Of a stretch of 8,013 bases of DNA, positions 1 through 6,211 are shown piece after piece (positions within the stretch are counted from its first letter, which is position 1; each line of letters begins with the position of its first letter). The notes beneath the pieces are model-generated. The model was given only the letters and a program-made list of their open reading frames with translations. It was not told the origin of the DNA and made no database searches. The stretch is taken from the NCBI GenBank assembly GCA_964420605.1, contig CAYQUC010000126.1, positions 1 to 8,013 of the forward strand. Reading direction: 5' to 3'. The DNA is from CAYQUC01 sp964420605 (GTDB lineage Bacteria > Pseudomonadota > Gammaproteobacteria > UBA6429 > Thiohalophilaceae). The position numbers and the translations under genes were made by a program.

Positions 1-1
1 G

Positions 2-2128
2 TTAGTCTAATGCTGGATCATAACTTTCTACTAGGGTTAATCCTCTGGTCTGATTTGGATCAACATTTCCTGCTATAACATATATTCTATTATCAAAACC
101 TAAATAACTACTCGCCATGCTACGTCTACCCATGAGCATTTTGGATTTTACTGTCCATGTGTTGGTTGCCGGATCATACTCTTCTACATCATTGGAGAAG
201 CCATTGCTGTTATAGCCACCAAATGCATATATTTTTCCACCGTGTGCTGCAGCTGTTAGTCGTTTACGACTAGTCGGCATCGCTGTTTTTGTAGTCCAGC
301 TGTTTAACGTTGGATCATATTCATAAACAGTACTTGTATACCATGAACTTGATGTTGAACCACTAGCACTTCCACCCATAAGATATATTTTTCCATTGAC
401 AACACTACTGCCAAAATAGCGTCTTTCAGATGGAACGCGGCTTTTTGCTGTCAGTACTTCGGTTGCAGGAGTGTATTCATAAACACCGTCATAGGTAAAT
501 GCACCACTTTTGGTTCCAACCAAATAGATCTTACCGTTTACTTCTAAGCAAGCTTCTGGGCTGCCGGCTTGAGATAGTAGATTAGTTTTTATTGTCCATG
601 TGTCTGTTGCTGGGTTATATTCGTCAACACCAATGGCTTCGTAGGTTTTTGGTGTTGTTCTGCTATTTGTTAAAACCAATCGTCCAAAACTAAACAGTTT
701 TCCGTTTGATGCACATATATTGGTGCCACCAGGGGAGGTTGTAGTAGACCATGTGGTTGAGGTTGGATCGTAAATCTGCATTAGTGCAACATTACCAATG
801 ACATAGATTTTGTTATCAATAACAGCACTTCGGGCATCAGGATATGCAAAAGGTATATCGGTTTCAGAATTCCATGCGATAGATGATACTGATAATAATA
901 TACTTTTTGCATCAACAAAGTTCATGCTGTCGGCTGCAGTTAGTGTAATGAAATGAGTGCCTATAGACAGCTTTGTTGTTATTGATTCTCCAGTTCCTAA
1001 ATTGCCATCTTTATTAGATTTCCATACTAGTGAGGTACCCGATAAAACACCATCTTCAGGATCGATTGCTGATCCAACAAAAGTGATGTCGTCAATATTG
1101 TTAAATGAGCTGCCGTCAGTGGGAGAGGTAAACAGTGTTGTTGGCCATTGATTAATGAAAATGATAATCGATGTGCTCGATGAAGCCCCTTTACTATCTG
1201 TTGCAGTTAGTGAAATAGAGTGTGTTCCAGGAGTTAGTGTGGAAGTATTTATAACTGCTCCGGTACCTAAAGTACCATCGATATTTGAAGACCAGACTAA
1301 TGAAATACCACTTAATATTCCATCTTCAGCATCAAGTCCTTCGCCACTGAAGCGTCTACTTTTATCAGAAACTGTCTGCCAACCGATAATGTTTGTGGTG
1401 GGTGGTGTATTTATTCCGGTTTGAGTATCGTCGTTGATGATAGTTCCAGTTGCCGTAGCAATTCCTAATGATGCACCAGTTGGCGAGCTAAGTGTTACTG
1501 TTAGAATTTCATCTGGTTCGGCATTAGTGTCAGCATTAATTGTTACACTGATTTCACCTGATGAGTTACCAACTGGAATGGTTAGCGTATTACTTACTTC
1601 AATGTAATCAATTCCGGTAGTTGCGTTACCAATTCCTGAGATACTGCTTGTAGAGTAATTTACAGTAACATCACTAGATGCTGGTTTTGAAAGCGTAACA
1701 GTGAAAGTGAGATTTGTTGTACCGTTGTTTCCTTCATTTGTTGAGGAATCGGCAATATTTAAAATAGATGTTGAGTTACTGACAAAGTTAGCATTGACAG
1801 TACATACCCCAGTAATAGTTCCAGTGGTGTAACTATTAGCAGATAGTGTTCCATTACAACCAGTGATATTTGCAATAGTAAAATCACTTTCGGGTACGAC
1901 AGTGAAGGTGGTTGTTTCCCCTTGGTTAACTGTAATACTTGAAGGAGAAATATTACCACCGATACTGGCATTAGCAGTAATTAAGAAACCGGGAGTACTA
2001 CCATCACCTGGATTGCTGCTTCCTCCACCACCACAAGAACTTAATAGAATCACTACCAAGATTGGTATAATGTGTTTGAAAGAAAAATTTGGATAAAGTG
2101 GATTATTAGTTTTGAATTCATTGTTCAT
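2..2128 (-). CDS. Multidomain lipoprotein with Calx-beta, Ig-like and Kelch repeats
   Basis: This complete 708-aa protein is predicted to be anchored in the envelope by lipidation and may act in surface adhesion or carbohydrate/protein binding; the exact ligand cannot be read from sequence. A lipoprotein signal ends in LLSSC (Cys32), followed by a Gly/Ser-rich linker. Residues ~47-115 form a bacterial repeat domain (GGNISPSSITVNQGE) with a cysteine pair. Residues ~118-232 are a Calx-beta domain (DYIEVSNTLTIPVG, PDEILTVTLSSPTGASLG, ending IINDD). Residues ~240-415 hold two Ig/PKD-like repeats sharing the pattern D-(A/P)-E-D-G-x-L-S-G-x-S-L-V-W and LGTG. Residues ~418-705 form about five Kelch blades (NGKIYLVG, GGKIYAFGGY, YDPTLNSWTTKTAMP). 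Calx-beta domains typically bind calcium and Kelch blades form a beta-propeller. The ATG start gives the only sensible signal peptide, although no good ribosome site precedes it. It lies 62 bp downstream of another lipoprotein gene. Confidence 0.9.
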   Translation of the reverse strand: MNNEFKTNNPLYPNFSFKHIIPILVVILLSSCGGGGSSNPGDGSTPGFLITANASIGGNISPSSITVNQGETTTFTVVPESDFTIANITGCNGTLSANSYTTGTITGVCTVNANFVSNSTSILNIADSSTNEGNNGTTNLTFTVTLSKPASSDVTVNYSTSSISGIGNATTGIDYIEVSNTLTIPVGNSSGEISVTINADTNAEPDEILTVTLSSPTGASLGIATATGTIINDDTQTGINTPPTTNIIGWQTVSDKSRRFSGEGLDAEDGILSGISLVWSSNIDGTLGTGAVINTSTLTPGTHSISLTATDSKGASSSTSIIIFINQWPTTLFTSPTDGSSFNNIDDITFVGSAIDPEDGVLSGTSLVWKSNKDGNLGTGESITTKLSIGTHFITLTAADSMNFVDAKSILLSVSSIAWNSETDIPFAYPDARSAVIDNKIYVIGNVALMQIYDPTSTTWSTTTSPGGTNICASNGKLFSFGRLVLTNSRTTPKTYEAIGVDEYNPATDTWTIKTNLLSQAGSPEACLEVNGKIYLVGTKSGAFTYDGVYEYTPATEVLTAKSRVPSERRYFGSSVVNGKIYLMGGSASGSTSSSWYTSTVYEYDPTLNSWTTKTAMPTSRKRLTAAAHGGKIYAFGGYNSNGFSNDVEEYDPATNTWTVKSKMLMGRRSMASSYLGFDNRIYVIAGNVDPNQTRGLTLVESYDPALD

Positions 2129-2142
2129 TTTATTATTTCGCT

Positions 2143-2170
2143 ATTATATTTTATTTTCGGTGTTTGTGAA
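2143..2170 (-). promoter_or_regulatory. Candidate sigma70 promoter of the Kelch lipoprotein gene
   Basis: On the minus strand a consensus -10 TATAAT (2143-2148) is preceded at a 16-bp spacing by TTCACA (2165-2170), one mismatch from TTGACA. The expected transcription start near 2136 would leave a leader of only about 8 nt before the ATG at 2128, which fits the absence of a Shine-Dalgarno sequence but also weakens the call. It suggests the Kelch gene can be transcribed independently of the upstream lipoprotein gene. Confidence 0.4.
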
Positions 2171-2190
2171 TTAGATAGCATTTTCTATTA

Positions 2191-2832
2191 TCATAATTTT
2201 TTAAATAATTCTGATACAAGAATCTGAGGTCTATTATTTAAATCGAGAGTTTTATCACCAAATTGAATAGTGTTTGGTGATGGAACAGTATTTTTAGCTA
2301 CTATGTTATATAAAATATCACCTGAAGTTGCTTTTTCAAAATCACAGGCATTAGCAGTCACTTCAAAAGGAATATCTAAAAGCCAATCATTTTTTCCACA
2401 GAATCCTCCCAGTTGTGCATTCCAGAAATCTGCTGCTGCTTGATTTTTTATTGTGTGAAATGAATTGATAAATTCAAGATCAATATTATTGGCTTTTTTA
2501 CCAGTAGCCGTTGTTATGACATTACCGATGGTTAGATTGTAGTTATGTTCCCATAACCCTAATACAGTTTGGCAACTATTAGTAAGATATGATCTTGTTT
2601 TAGTTATGTACTTTGAAGCGGTTATTTCTATAGTTTGTTTATAGAAGTCACCATTAGCGTTTACCAGACAATTAGTTTCCCATAACCCGGTTAGATCAGT
2701 TGTTGTTTGAGTAATAACAGGATCTTGAGTTGAACTGCCACCACCGCAGCCAGCGGTAAGCACTGCGAGCATAAATAATATTATTAAATAGTTGGAAAAA
2801 TTACCAAAATGAACCAGTTTATTATTTTTCAT
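2191..2832 (-). CDS. Hypothetical lipoprotein, 213 aa
   Basis: I do not recognise the family. The chosen ATG (2830-2832) has a GGGGG ribosome-binding stretch 5 nt upstream (2838-2842); a GTG four codons earlier would swallow that site and is less likely. The N-terminus is a lipoprotein signal with hydrophobic YLIILFMLAV and lipobox LTAGC (Cys29), then GGGSS, a linker typical of outer-membrane lipoproteins. The mature part is polar, starts with LTGLWETNC, and looks beta-rich (repeated LTGLW / VLGLWEHNYNL), resembling small lipocalin-like domains; this is a weak impression only. Four further cysteines (in TNC, NSC, GFC and NAC contexts) could form two disulfides in the periplasm. The gene is directly upstream of, and co-oriented with, the Kelch lipoprotein, so the two may be co-expressed. 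Confidence 0.85.
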   Translation of the reverse strand: MKNNKLVHFGNFSNYLIILFMLAVLTAGCGGGSSTQDPVITQTTTDLTGLWETNCLVNANGDFYKQTIEITASKYITKTRSYLTNSCQTVLGLWEHNYNLTIGNVITTATGKKANNIDLEFINSFHTIKNQAAADFWNAQLGGFCGKNDWLLDIPFEVTANACDFEKATSGDILYNIVAKNTVPSPNTIQFGDKTLDLNNRPQILVSELFKKL

Positions 2833-3621
2833 TGTCGCCCCCACAGCTGTGTATCAACATCAAATCAACAGGGGAGATACTTTATTTAAGCTTGAACTGG
2901 CTAGAAATAGTGGTCTTATTTGCTTGATTAGTAACAACAGTACCGATATAACCCTATAAAATCAACCAGTATTAACTTAACAACTTCAAGTCTTGGTCTC
3001 TAGGAAATTAACACCCCTATTATGTCGGTTTATACTAACAATCCTAATATCCATCGGGAATAACCCAACCGGGTTAAATTGATTGATAAACAACACTTTC
3101 TGCTAATTAAGGAATAATCAAAAGAGTGACTGCATGTCGATGAAGTTCAGTGAATCTGAGGTTATCACGAAAATAGCTCGCCAGACAGAAGAAAATCCAC
3201 TACTAAAGTTTGGATTAAGACCAAAGAGACAAAACATTTTTGTTTTTAATTGTATTGGTATTGCCAATGTTGATTTGTTATTTTAGCCGCTATACCAAAC
3301 ACCCATAATACAAATAACGCTAACATGACGATCATTAATAAAATTTGTGTAACTATTCAGCGTAATTTTTAGATAAGCAAAATGAACAAGTTAATACTAA
3401 ATTCACCTTATCCTAGCCTATTCACTTTTTTCAAATTACGTTGAATAGTTACGTATATTTTTTATTTTCTTAGCTAGTTTATAACTTAATTTCAGAGAGC
3501 TTGCTAATAAACAAGGTTCTCTTTCAATAGTAAATACATCATGTGAAATTATCTAGCTTGTCCTACTTGAAGGCACAAGACCTGATCCTAAAACCTGTAC
3601 AAATACAGTTATTAATACTGC
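2833..3621. other. Long intergenic stretch without a convincing gene
   Basis: About 790 bp separate the lipoprotein pair from the toxin-antitoxin block. A perfect 6-bp hairpin TAACCC/GGGTTA with loop AACC lies at 3061-3076 but has no T-run after it on either strand. A 50-codon plus-strand reading frame (3134-3286, begins MSMKFSESEV) has no ribosome site at a useful distance and no recognisable domain. A weak imperfect hairpin, GAGAGCTTG pairing with CAAGGTTCTC, spans 3495-3521. A 104-bp inverted-repeat element is listed separately. I see no RNA gene here. Confidence 0.6.
3349..3452. repeat. 104-bp element with 20-bp terminal inverted repeats (MITE-like)
   Basis: The left arm at 3349-3368 (starting GTAACTATTCAGCG) and the right arm at 3433-3452 (ending GTTGAATAGTTAC) are reverse complements at 19 of 20 positions. 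They enclose 64 bp with a nested GATAAG/CTTATC pair (3372-3377 and 3407-3412). There is no open reading frame inside. Size and symmetry fit a miniature inverted-repeat transposable element or an IS collapsed to its ends; no clear target-site duplication flanks it, and the parental transposase is not in the window. Confidence 0.6.
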
Positions 3622-3820
3622 TGAAATAAATCGGGTCGGACCACTGTAAACTGCTGATTACATTAAACTAACATACTCTAATAGGCTACTTTTGATGCTT
3701 AAAGTAATCATTTACACCTCGAAAAAGGCACTTTAAGGATTGATTGATTTACTTAACGTATCATTTTCAGATATAAAGTAAAGAGCTCTAAGCAGTAATA
3801 GTTATGTGTGATTATATAAC
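3622..3820 (+). repeat. Dispersed repeat, long copy 1 (left part)
   Basis: This segment aligns with 7554-7753 along its whole length at roughly three-quarters identity with a few small gaps. Shared landmarks are CGGRTCGGACCACTGTAA at the start, the block CACTTTAAGGATTGA, and TATGTGTGATTATATAAC at the end. Homology stops abruptly at 3820 inside the antitoxin reading frame and resumes at 4936 (see the right part). It carries no gene of its own. The nature of the parental element is unknown. Confidence 0.8.
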
Positions 3821-3954
3821 GCCCATTTGCTCCGCAGGTTGAACTTTTTTTCAGCTACCGCTGATACTACAAATTGATTTATAGAAATCCCATCTTCAGA
3901 TGCAAGTTTCTTAATTTGATTATGTAATGATTCAGGTAAACTTAAAGTACTCAT
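3802..3954 (-). CDS. Ribbon-helix-helix antitoxin, 3'-truncated
   Basis: This 50-aa protein is a ribbon-helix-helix (Arc/CopG, HicB-like) DNA-binding antitoxin expected to neutralise the PIN toxin encoded 19 nt upstream. The RHH core is SLPESLHNQIKKLASEDGISINQFVVSAVAEK. The ATG at 3952-3954 begins MSTLSL, the family's usual N-terminal beta strand; the longer upstream frame runs into the PIN gene and lacks support. Two things look degraded: related antitoxins usually read SLRLPESL, so two residues appear lost from the strand, and family members are about 70-80 aa with a C-terminal toxin-binding tail. Here that tail is missing: the last five codons and the stop (LYNHT plus TAA, 3802-3819) are supplied by the dispersed repeat. 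It probably binds DNA poorly or not at all. Confidence 0.6.
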   Translation of the reverse strand: MSTLSLPESLHNQIKKLASEDGISINQFVVSAVAEKKFNLRSKWALYNHT

Positions 3955-3973
3955 TTTAATAAACCGCTCTTTT

Positions 3974-4369
3974 CTAAAATTTTTTTGGAGTAAGAATTTC
4001 AATTCCAAATTTATCAACATTAGAAAAATCCTTTTTATTATATGTAACGATTATTTTACTCTCAGATTCAACGGCAACCTCCAAAACTAAGTCATCTTTT
4101 GGGTCTTTTAGATAGGGTCGCCACAAAAAAAATATCTCCCTTTTATTTGCTACTTTAGCTATGCAATTGAGAATATCTAAAATATCAGCTTTATTTAGTG
4201 GTAATTTTAGTTCTTTTCGTAGAGTTGCTGACTCATATTCTAAAAACAACGGTACTGAGATATTCAATTGAAAATTGTTATTATCTATAAGAGTCAATAA
4301 CTTATACAAAGCACCTTTTTGTGAACGAAGTGCTGATATTAAAACATTTGTGTCTAATACTATGTTTAT
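3974..4369 (-). CDS. PIN-domain toxin (putative RNase) without a normal start codon
   Basis: The open frame encodes a 131-residue PIN domain, a Mg-dependent RNase fold used as toxin in type II TA pairs. Visible acidic residues, counting from codon 4367-4369, are D6 (in NIVLDTNVLIS), E44/E46 (FLEYES), D92/D93 (DPKDDLVLE) and D114 (NKKDF), and the end (FGIEILTPKKF) is typical of the family. The frame begins right after the YoeB stop codon with ATA, and no ATG, GTG or TTG precedes D6. The first in-frame candidate, TTG at 4307-4309, would lose D6 and strand 1. An ATG at 4375-4377 lies in another frame; removing two bases between it and the domain would give M-N-K-N-I-V-L-D. The start is therefore probably frameshifted, making this a likely pseudogene unless ATA is used by coupling. 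Confidence 0.75.
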   Translation of the reverse strand: MNIVLDTNVLISALRSQKGALYKLLTLIDNNNFQLNISVPLFLEYESATLRKELKLPLNKADILDILNCIAKVANKREIFFLWRPYLKDPKDDLVLEVAVESESKIIVTYNKKDFSNVDKFGIEILTPKKF

Positions 4370-4633
4370 TTATTCATAATGTGTCCATAATCGAATAACT
4401 TTTACCACTTTCTCTTTTTCATAGATTTGATAAACGAGCCTATGCTGAATATTTATTCTTCGTGAATAAGCACCTAAAAGATCACCTACTAACTTTTCAT
4501 AAGGAGGAGGATTTTGATAAGGGTTTTCTTTTAATACTTCAAGTAACTCTTGTGCTTTATTTTTTAAACCAGATGAAGCTAATTTTCTTGCATCTTTTTG
4601 AGCCTGTTTAGTATAAACAATTTTCCAACTCAC
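4370..4633 (-). CDS. yoeB: YoeB/Txe-family toxin
   Basis: This 87-aa protein matches the YoeB/Txe ribosome-dependent mRNA interferases in length (about 84 aa) and layout: N-terminal WKIVYTKQAQKDARKL, central NPYQNPPPYEKL and C-terminal YSRRINIQHRLVYQI ... THYE. YoeB enzymes use a Glu, an Arg in the RRIxxxHRLVY block and a terminal His-Tyr; the arginine-histidine segment and the terminal HY are present here, so it should be active. I chose the GTG at 4631-4633, which overlaps the antitoxin stop as GTGA and gives translational coupling; E. coli yoeB also uses GTG. A TTG one codon earlier is possible. Its stop TAA is followed immediately, in the same frame, by the PIN coding sequence. Confidence 0.92.
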   Translation of the reverse strand: MSWKIVYTKQAQKDARKLASSGLKNKAQELLEVLKENPYQNPPPYEKLVGDLLGAYSRRINIQHRLVYQIYEKEKVVKVIRLWTHYE

Positions 4634-4872
4634 CAATCAAGTTCCTTTGATGAATCTGAGATATCAGATTCCATACCCTCTTTAATAGACTCTCTCATAC
4701 CAGGGATTGATAATAGGTGTAGAGTTTCATTTATTGCATTCCAATCATTTTCAGAGAGCAAAACTGCATTATTCCGCTTTCCAGTGATCAAGATAGGCTG
4801 ATGCGTTGATGCTGTCTCATCTATTAGCTTATAAAGCTTTGTACGTGCGTCTGTTGCATTAAGAATGGTCAT
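4630..4872 (-). CDS. yefM: YefM/Phd-family antitoxin
   Basis: This 80-aa antitoxin belongs to the Phd/YefM family. The N-terminal half (MTILNATDARTKLYKLIDETASTHQPILITGKRNNAVLLSENDW, with the alternating ARTKLYKLID helix and the ITGKRNNAVLLS strand) is the DNA-binding dimerisation fold; the C-terminal part, rich in Glu/Asp/Ser (GMRESIKEGMES ... SKELDW), is the flexible toxin-binding tail. It neutralises YoeB and represses the operon, with the complex acting as co-repressor. The ATG is preceded by AGAGG (4881-4885) at suitable spacing. A strong palindrome overlaps the promoter just upstream. The stop overlaps the toxin start by 4 nt. The gene appears intact. Confidence 0.93.
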   Translation of the reverse strand: MTILNATDARTKLYKLIDETASTHQPILITGKRNNAVLLSENDWNAINETLHLLSIPGMRESIKEGMESDISDSSKELDW

Positions 4873-4889
4873 ATCGATTACCTCTATAT

Positions 4890-4920
4890 AAACCGTACGT
4901 TATATCGTACGGTTTGTCAA
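4890..4920 (-). promoter_or_regulatory. yefM-yoeB promoter with overlapping operator palindrome
   Basis: A perfect inverted repeat with 10-bp arms (AAACCGTACG, 4890-4899, and CGTACGGTTT, 4906-4915) is separated by TTATAT. On the minus strand it directly follows a consensus -35 TTGACA (4915-4920), and a weak -10 TACGGT lies 17 bp further on within the distal arm. YefM-type proteins bind short GTAC-centred palindromes over their own promoters, and each arm carries CGTACG. This is the likely autoregulatory operator. Confidence 0.75.
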
Positions 4921-4935
4921 GGTGAATTATCAAAC

Positions 4936-4971
4936 ATAACGGTGTAATATGTTGCACTTTATAGTGTTTTC
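4936..4971 (+). repeat. Dispersed repeat, long copy 1 (right part)
   Basis: Sequence from ATAAC (4936-4940) on matches the continuation of copy 2 from 7749: shared blocks are GTGTAATAT, TTTATA and GTTTTCT in the same order and spacing, about 26 of 36 positions. The left part of this copy ends at 3820 with the same ATAAC. The whole toxin-antitoxin block therefore sits between two halves of one repeat copy, flanked by ATAAC on both sides. Confidence 0.6.
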
Positions 4972-5092
4972 TATTGTATTAAAATAGGTCGCTATAAAAA
5001 GACAACTTTTGAAGATTTCTCAGTTTATAGACTAGGAGTGAAAAAAACCTTCTTTGCTTAATGACATTTTTAAATGCTACAGATATTTTAAA

Positions 5093-5632
5093 TTAATTAT
5101 TCCGCTTGCGTTGCATTACAAACGCACTATCAATTAATTTTTTTGTGGAGCAATAAACAGAGTCACAAAAATCATTAAACTGTTTTAAATAACCATCATC
5201 AGGCCATAGAGGTGTAGATACATTCAATTGCCCCATACTGATTTGATAGTCTGCTAAAGTTTGGATGTAGTGTTGTCGTTGTTCTTGCGGAATAATCAGC
5301 GGCGGTAATCCAGCTTTGAGTAATGGTATGTTCGCGATAAGTCGTGCGATTCTGCCATTACCATCCCAAAAGGGATGAATGTGTGCAAAACCCATGTGAA
5401 TTTTGGCGTAACAAGCAGGTGCATTATTAACAGTTAAAGCCTTAATATCGATGGTATTAATGTGATTAATTAATTGCGCCATTAGTTTAGGGACAGACTT
5501 CGGTGTTGCATATTCAATAAATTTTTGTGTACCGTTATTTGTTACGGCATAGGTTCCATTGTTTTCAATTTTCCAATGTGCTGTTGGCTTATAAATATCA
5601 ATAACGTGATCGGTAAGGACTGCTTGGTGCAA
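5093..5632 (-). pseudogene. Fic AMP-transferase, catalytic half (split gene)
   Basis: This 3' half of a Fic gene carries the catalytic core HIHPFWDGNGRIARLIAN (motif HxFx(D/E)GNGRxxR, histidine at residue 86 of this frame, DNA 5351-5377), followed by LLKAGLPPLIIPQEQRQHYIQTL, the usual downstream helices. Fic enzymes transfer AMP (or related groups) from nucleotides to target hydroxyls. Upstream NNGTYAVTNNG fits the beta-hairpin flap region. The only start is a TTG with no ribosome site, directly after an eight-T run, so this half is unlikely to be translated alone. Together with the 5' half (155 aa) the length (~336 aa) equals one normal Fic protein, hence a broken gene. All catalytic residues remain intact, suggesting recent disruption. 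Confidence 0.85.
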
Positions 5633-5643
5633 ATTAAAAAAAA

Positions 5644-6111
5644 TTAATCCGTCACTGGTGTGGTTAAACTTTTATAAAGTAATTCTATTGCACTGGCATG
5701 TCCAATAATTTCTTGGTGCTCTTTTATCGGTTTACCGGAAATGGTTAAGCCTTGTTCTAAAACAAAATGCGTGTCACTGAGTGTTAGGGTATTTCCTTCA
5801 ATGGCGGTTGAGTTGTATGTCCACAAGTCACGTAATTGGTTTAATACCGAGGTTTGTAGATCAGCATCAAGTCCTTTTAAAAAGTGAAAATTTTTAGAAG
5901 GAATAAATTCTTTACTGCAGTATTGATAACGTGTTGCTCTACCTTGTCCGACTTTTTTAATAATGCCGGCGTTAAGCCAATTTGTTAACCAACGACGTAG
6001 CGTCCTATGGGGTATGCCACCTATTTGTATGGCCAACACGGCCAGTCCAATTGGTTCTGGTGAGTGTTTCAATAAGGAAAAAGTGGTTAATTGTTGAGAT
6101 TTATGGGTCAT
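5644..6111 (-). pseudogene. Fic protein, winged-helix and inhibitory half (split gene)
   Basis: The 155-aa 5' half starts at an ATG (6109-6111; a TTG two codons earlier is less likely). Residues ~17-66 form a winged helix (IPHRTLRRWLTNWLNAGIIKKVGQGRATRYQY), implying DNA binding. Residues 101-106 (STAIEG) match the inhibitory motif (S/T)xxxE(G/N) that places a glutamate into the ATP site, so the parent was a self-inhibited Fic with the inhibitory helix N-terminal to the Fic core. The first Fic helices follow (KEHQEIIGHASAIELLY). The frame stops at TAA (5644-5646) just before eight Ts, and the rest of the domain continues in another frame from 5632. Because TAA precedes the T-run, simple slippage in the run cannot rescue it. 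It may still make a stable DNA-binding fragment. Confidence 0.8.
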
Positions 6112-6135
6112 AATCAAAGTTAAATGTTATTTATC

Positions 6136-6159
6136 GGCCATTATAGGCTTATAACGGCC
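6136..6159 (-). promoter_or_regulatory. Palindromic operator/-10 region upstream of fic
   Basis: GGCCATTATA and TATAACGGCC form an inverted repeat (9 of 10 arm positions, 4-bp centre GGCT) about 25-50 bp upstream of the fic ATG. One arm contains a perfect minus-strand TATAAT (6140-6145); no good -35 is seen. The overlap of a palindrome with a -10 and the winged helix in the adjacent protein suggest autoregulation; this is inference. Confidence 0.4.
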
Positions 6160-6181
6160 ATTTTCATTATTGACAGAGTTT

Positions 6182-6211
6182 GAATTCAGCGGGTCGGACC
6201 ACTGTAAGCCA
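6182..6211 (+). repeat. Dispersed repeat, short copy (first 30 bp only)
   Basis: Thirty bases starting GAATTCAGCGG match 7554-7583 with one mismatch, including the conserved core GGTCGGACCACTGTAA. Right of it the sequence becomes P-type ATPase coding DNA instead of the rest of the repeat, so only the conserved start is present. It lies in the same orientation as the two long copies. Confidence 0.75.

Noticed and set aside
957..1424. Plus-strand frames of 64 and 89 codons inside the Kelch gene
   Set aside because: They lie antisense to a well-supported domain protein and show no recognisable motif; their similarity to each other reflects the two Ig-like repeats on the other strand.
1759..2096. 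Further frames overlapping the lipoprotein start region on both strands
   Set aside because: They are out-of-frame readings of the signal-peptide and repeat-domain region with low-complexity sequence.
3134..3286. 50-codon plus-strand frame beginning MSMKFSESEV
   Set aside because: It has no ribosome site at proper spacing, no known domain and no co-oriented neighbour; too weak to call a gene.
3558..3649. Short plus-strand frame (LVLLEGTRPDPKTC...) ending INRVGPL-stop inside the repeat start
   Set aside because: There is no start codon or recognised family; copies 2 and 3 give similar endings (IQRIGPL and IQRVGPL) simply because their DNA is the same.
3632..3649. GGTCGGACC core as a FadR/PdhR-type GntR operator (TGGTCNGACCA)
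   Set aside because: Only one half-site matches fully, and the sequence recurs as part of a longer repeat in unrelated contexts, so a repeat end is the better explanation.
4598..4801. 67-codon plus-strand frame over yefM
   Set aside because: It is antisense to a clear antitoxin gene and has no domain.
3814..4940. TA block as an integron cassette with attC site
   Set aside because: The ATAAC boundaries superficially resemble core sites, but I see no GTTRRRY partner and no palindromic attC structure beside the genes.
5636..5643. Programmed frameshifting at the eight-T run in fic
   Set aside because: The TAA stop in the upstream frame comes before the T-run, so slippage on the run could not bypass it.
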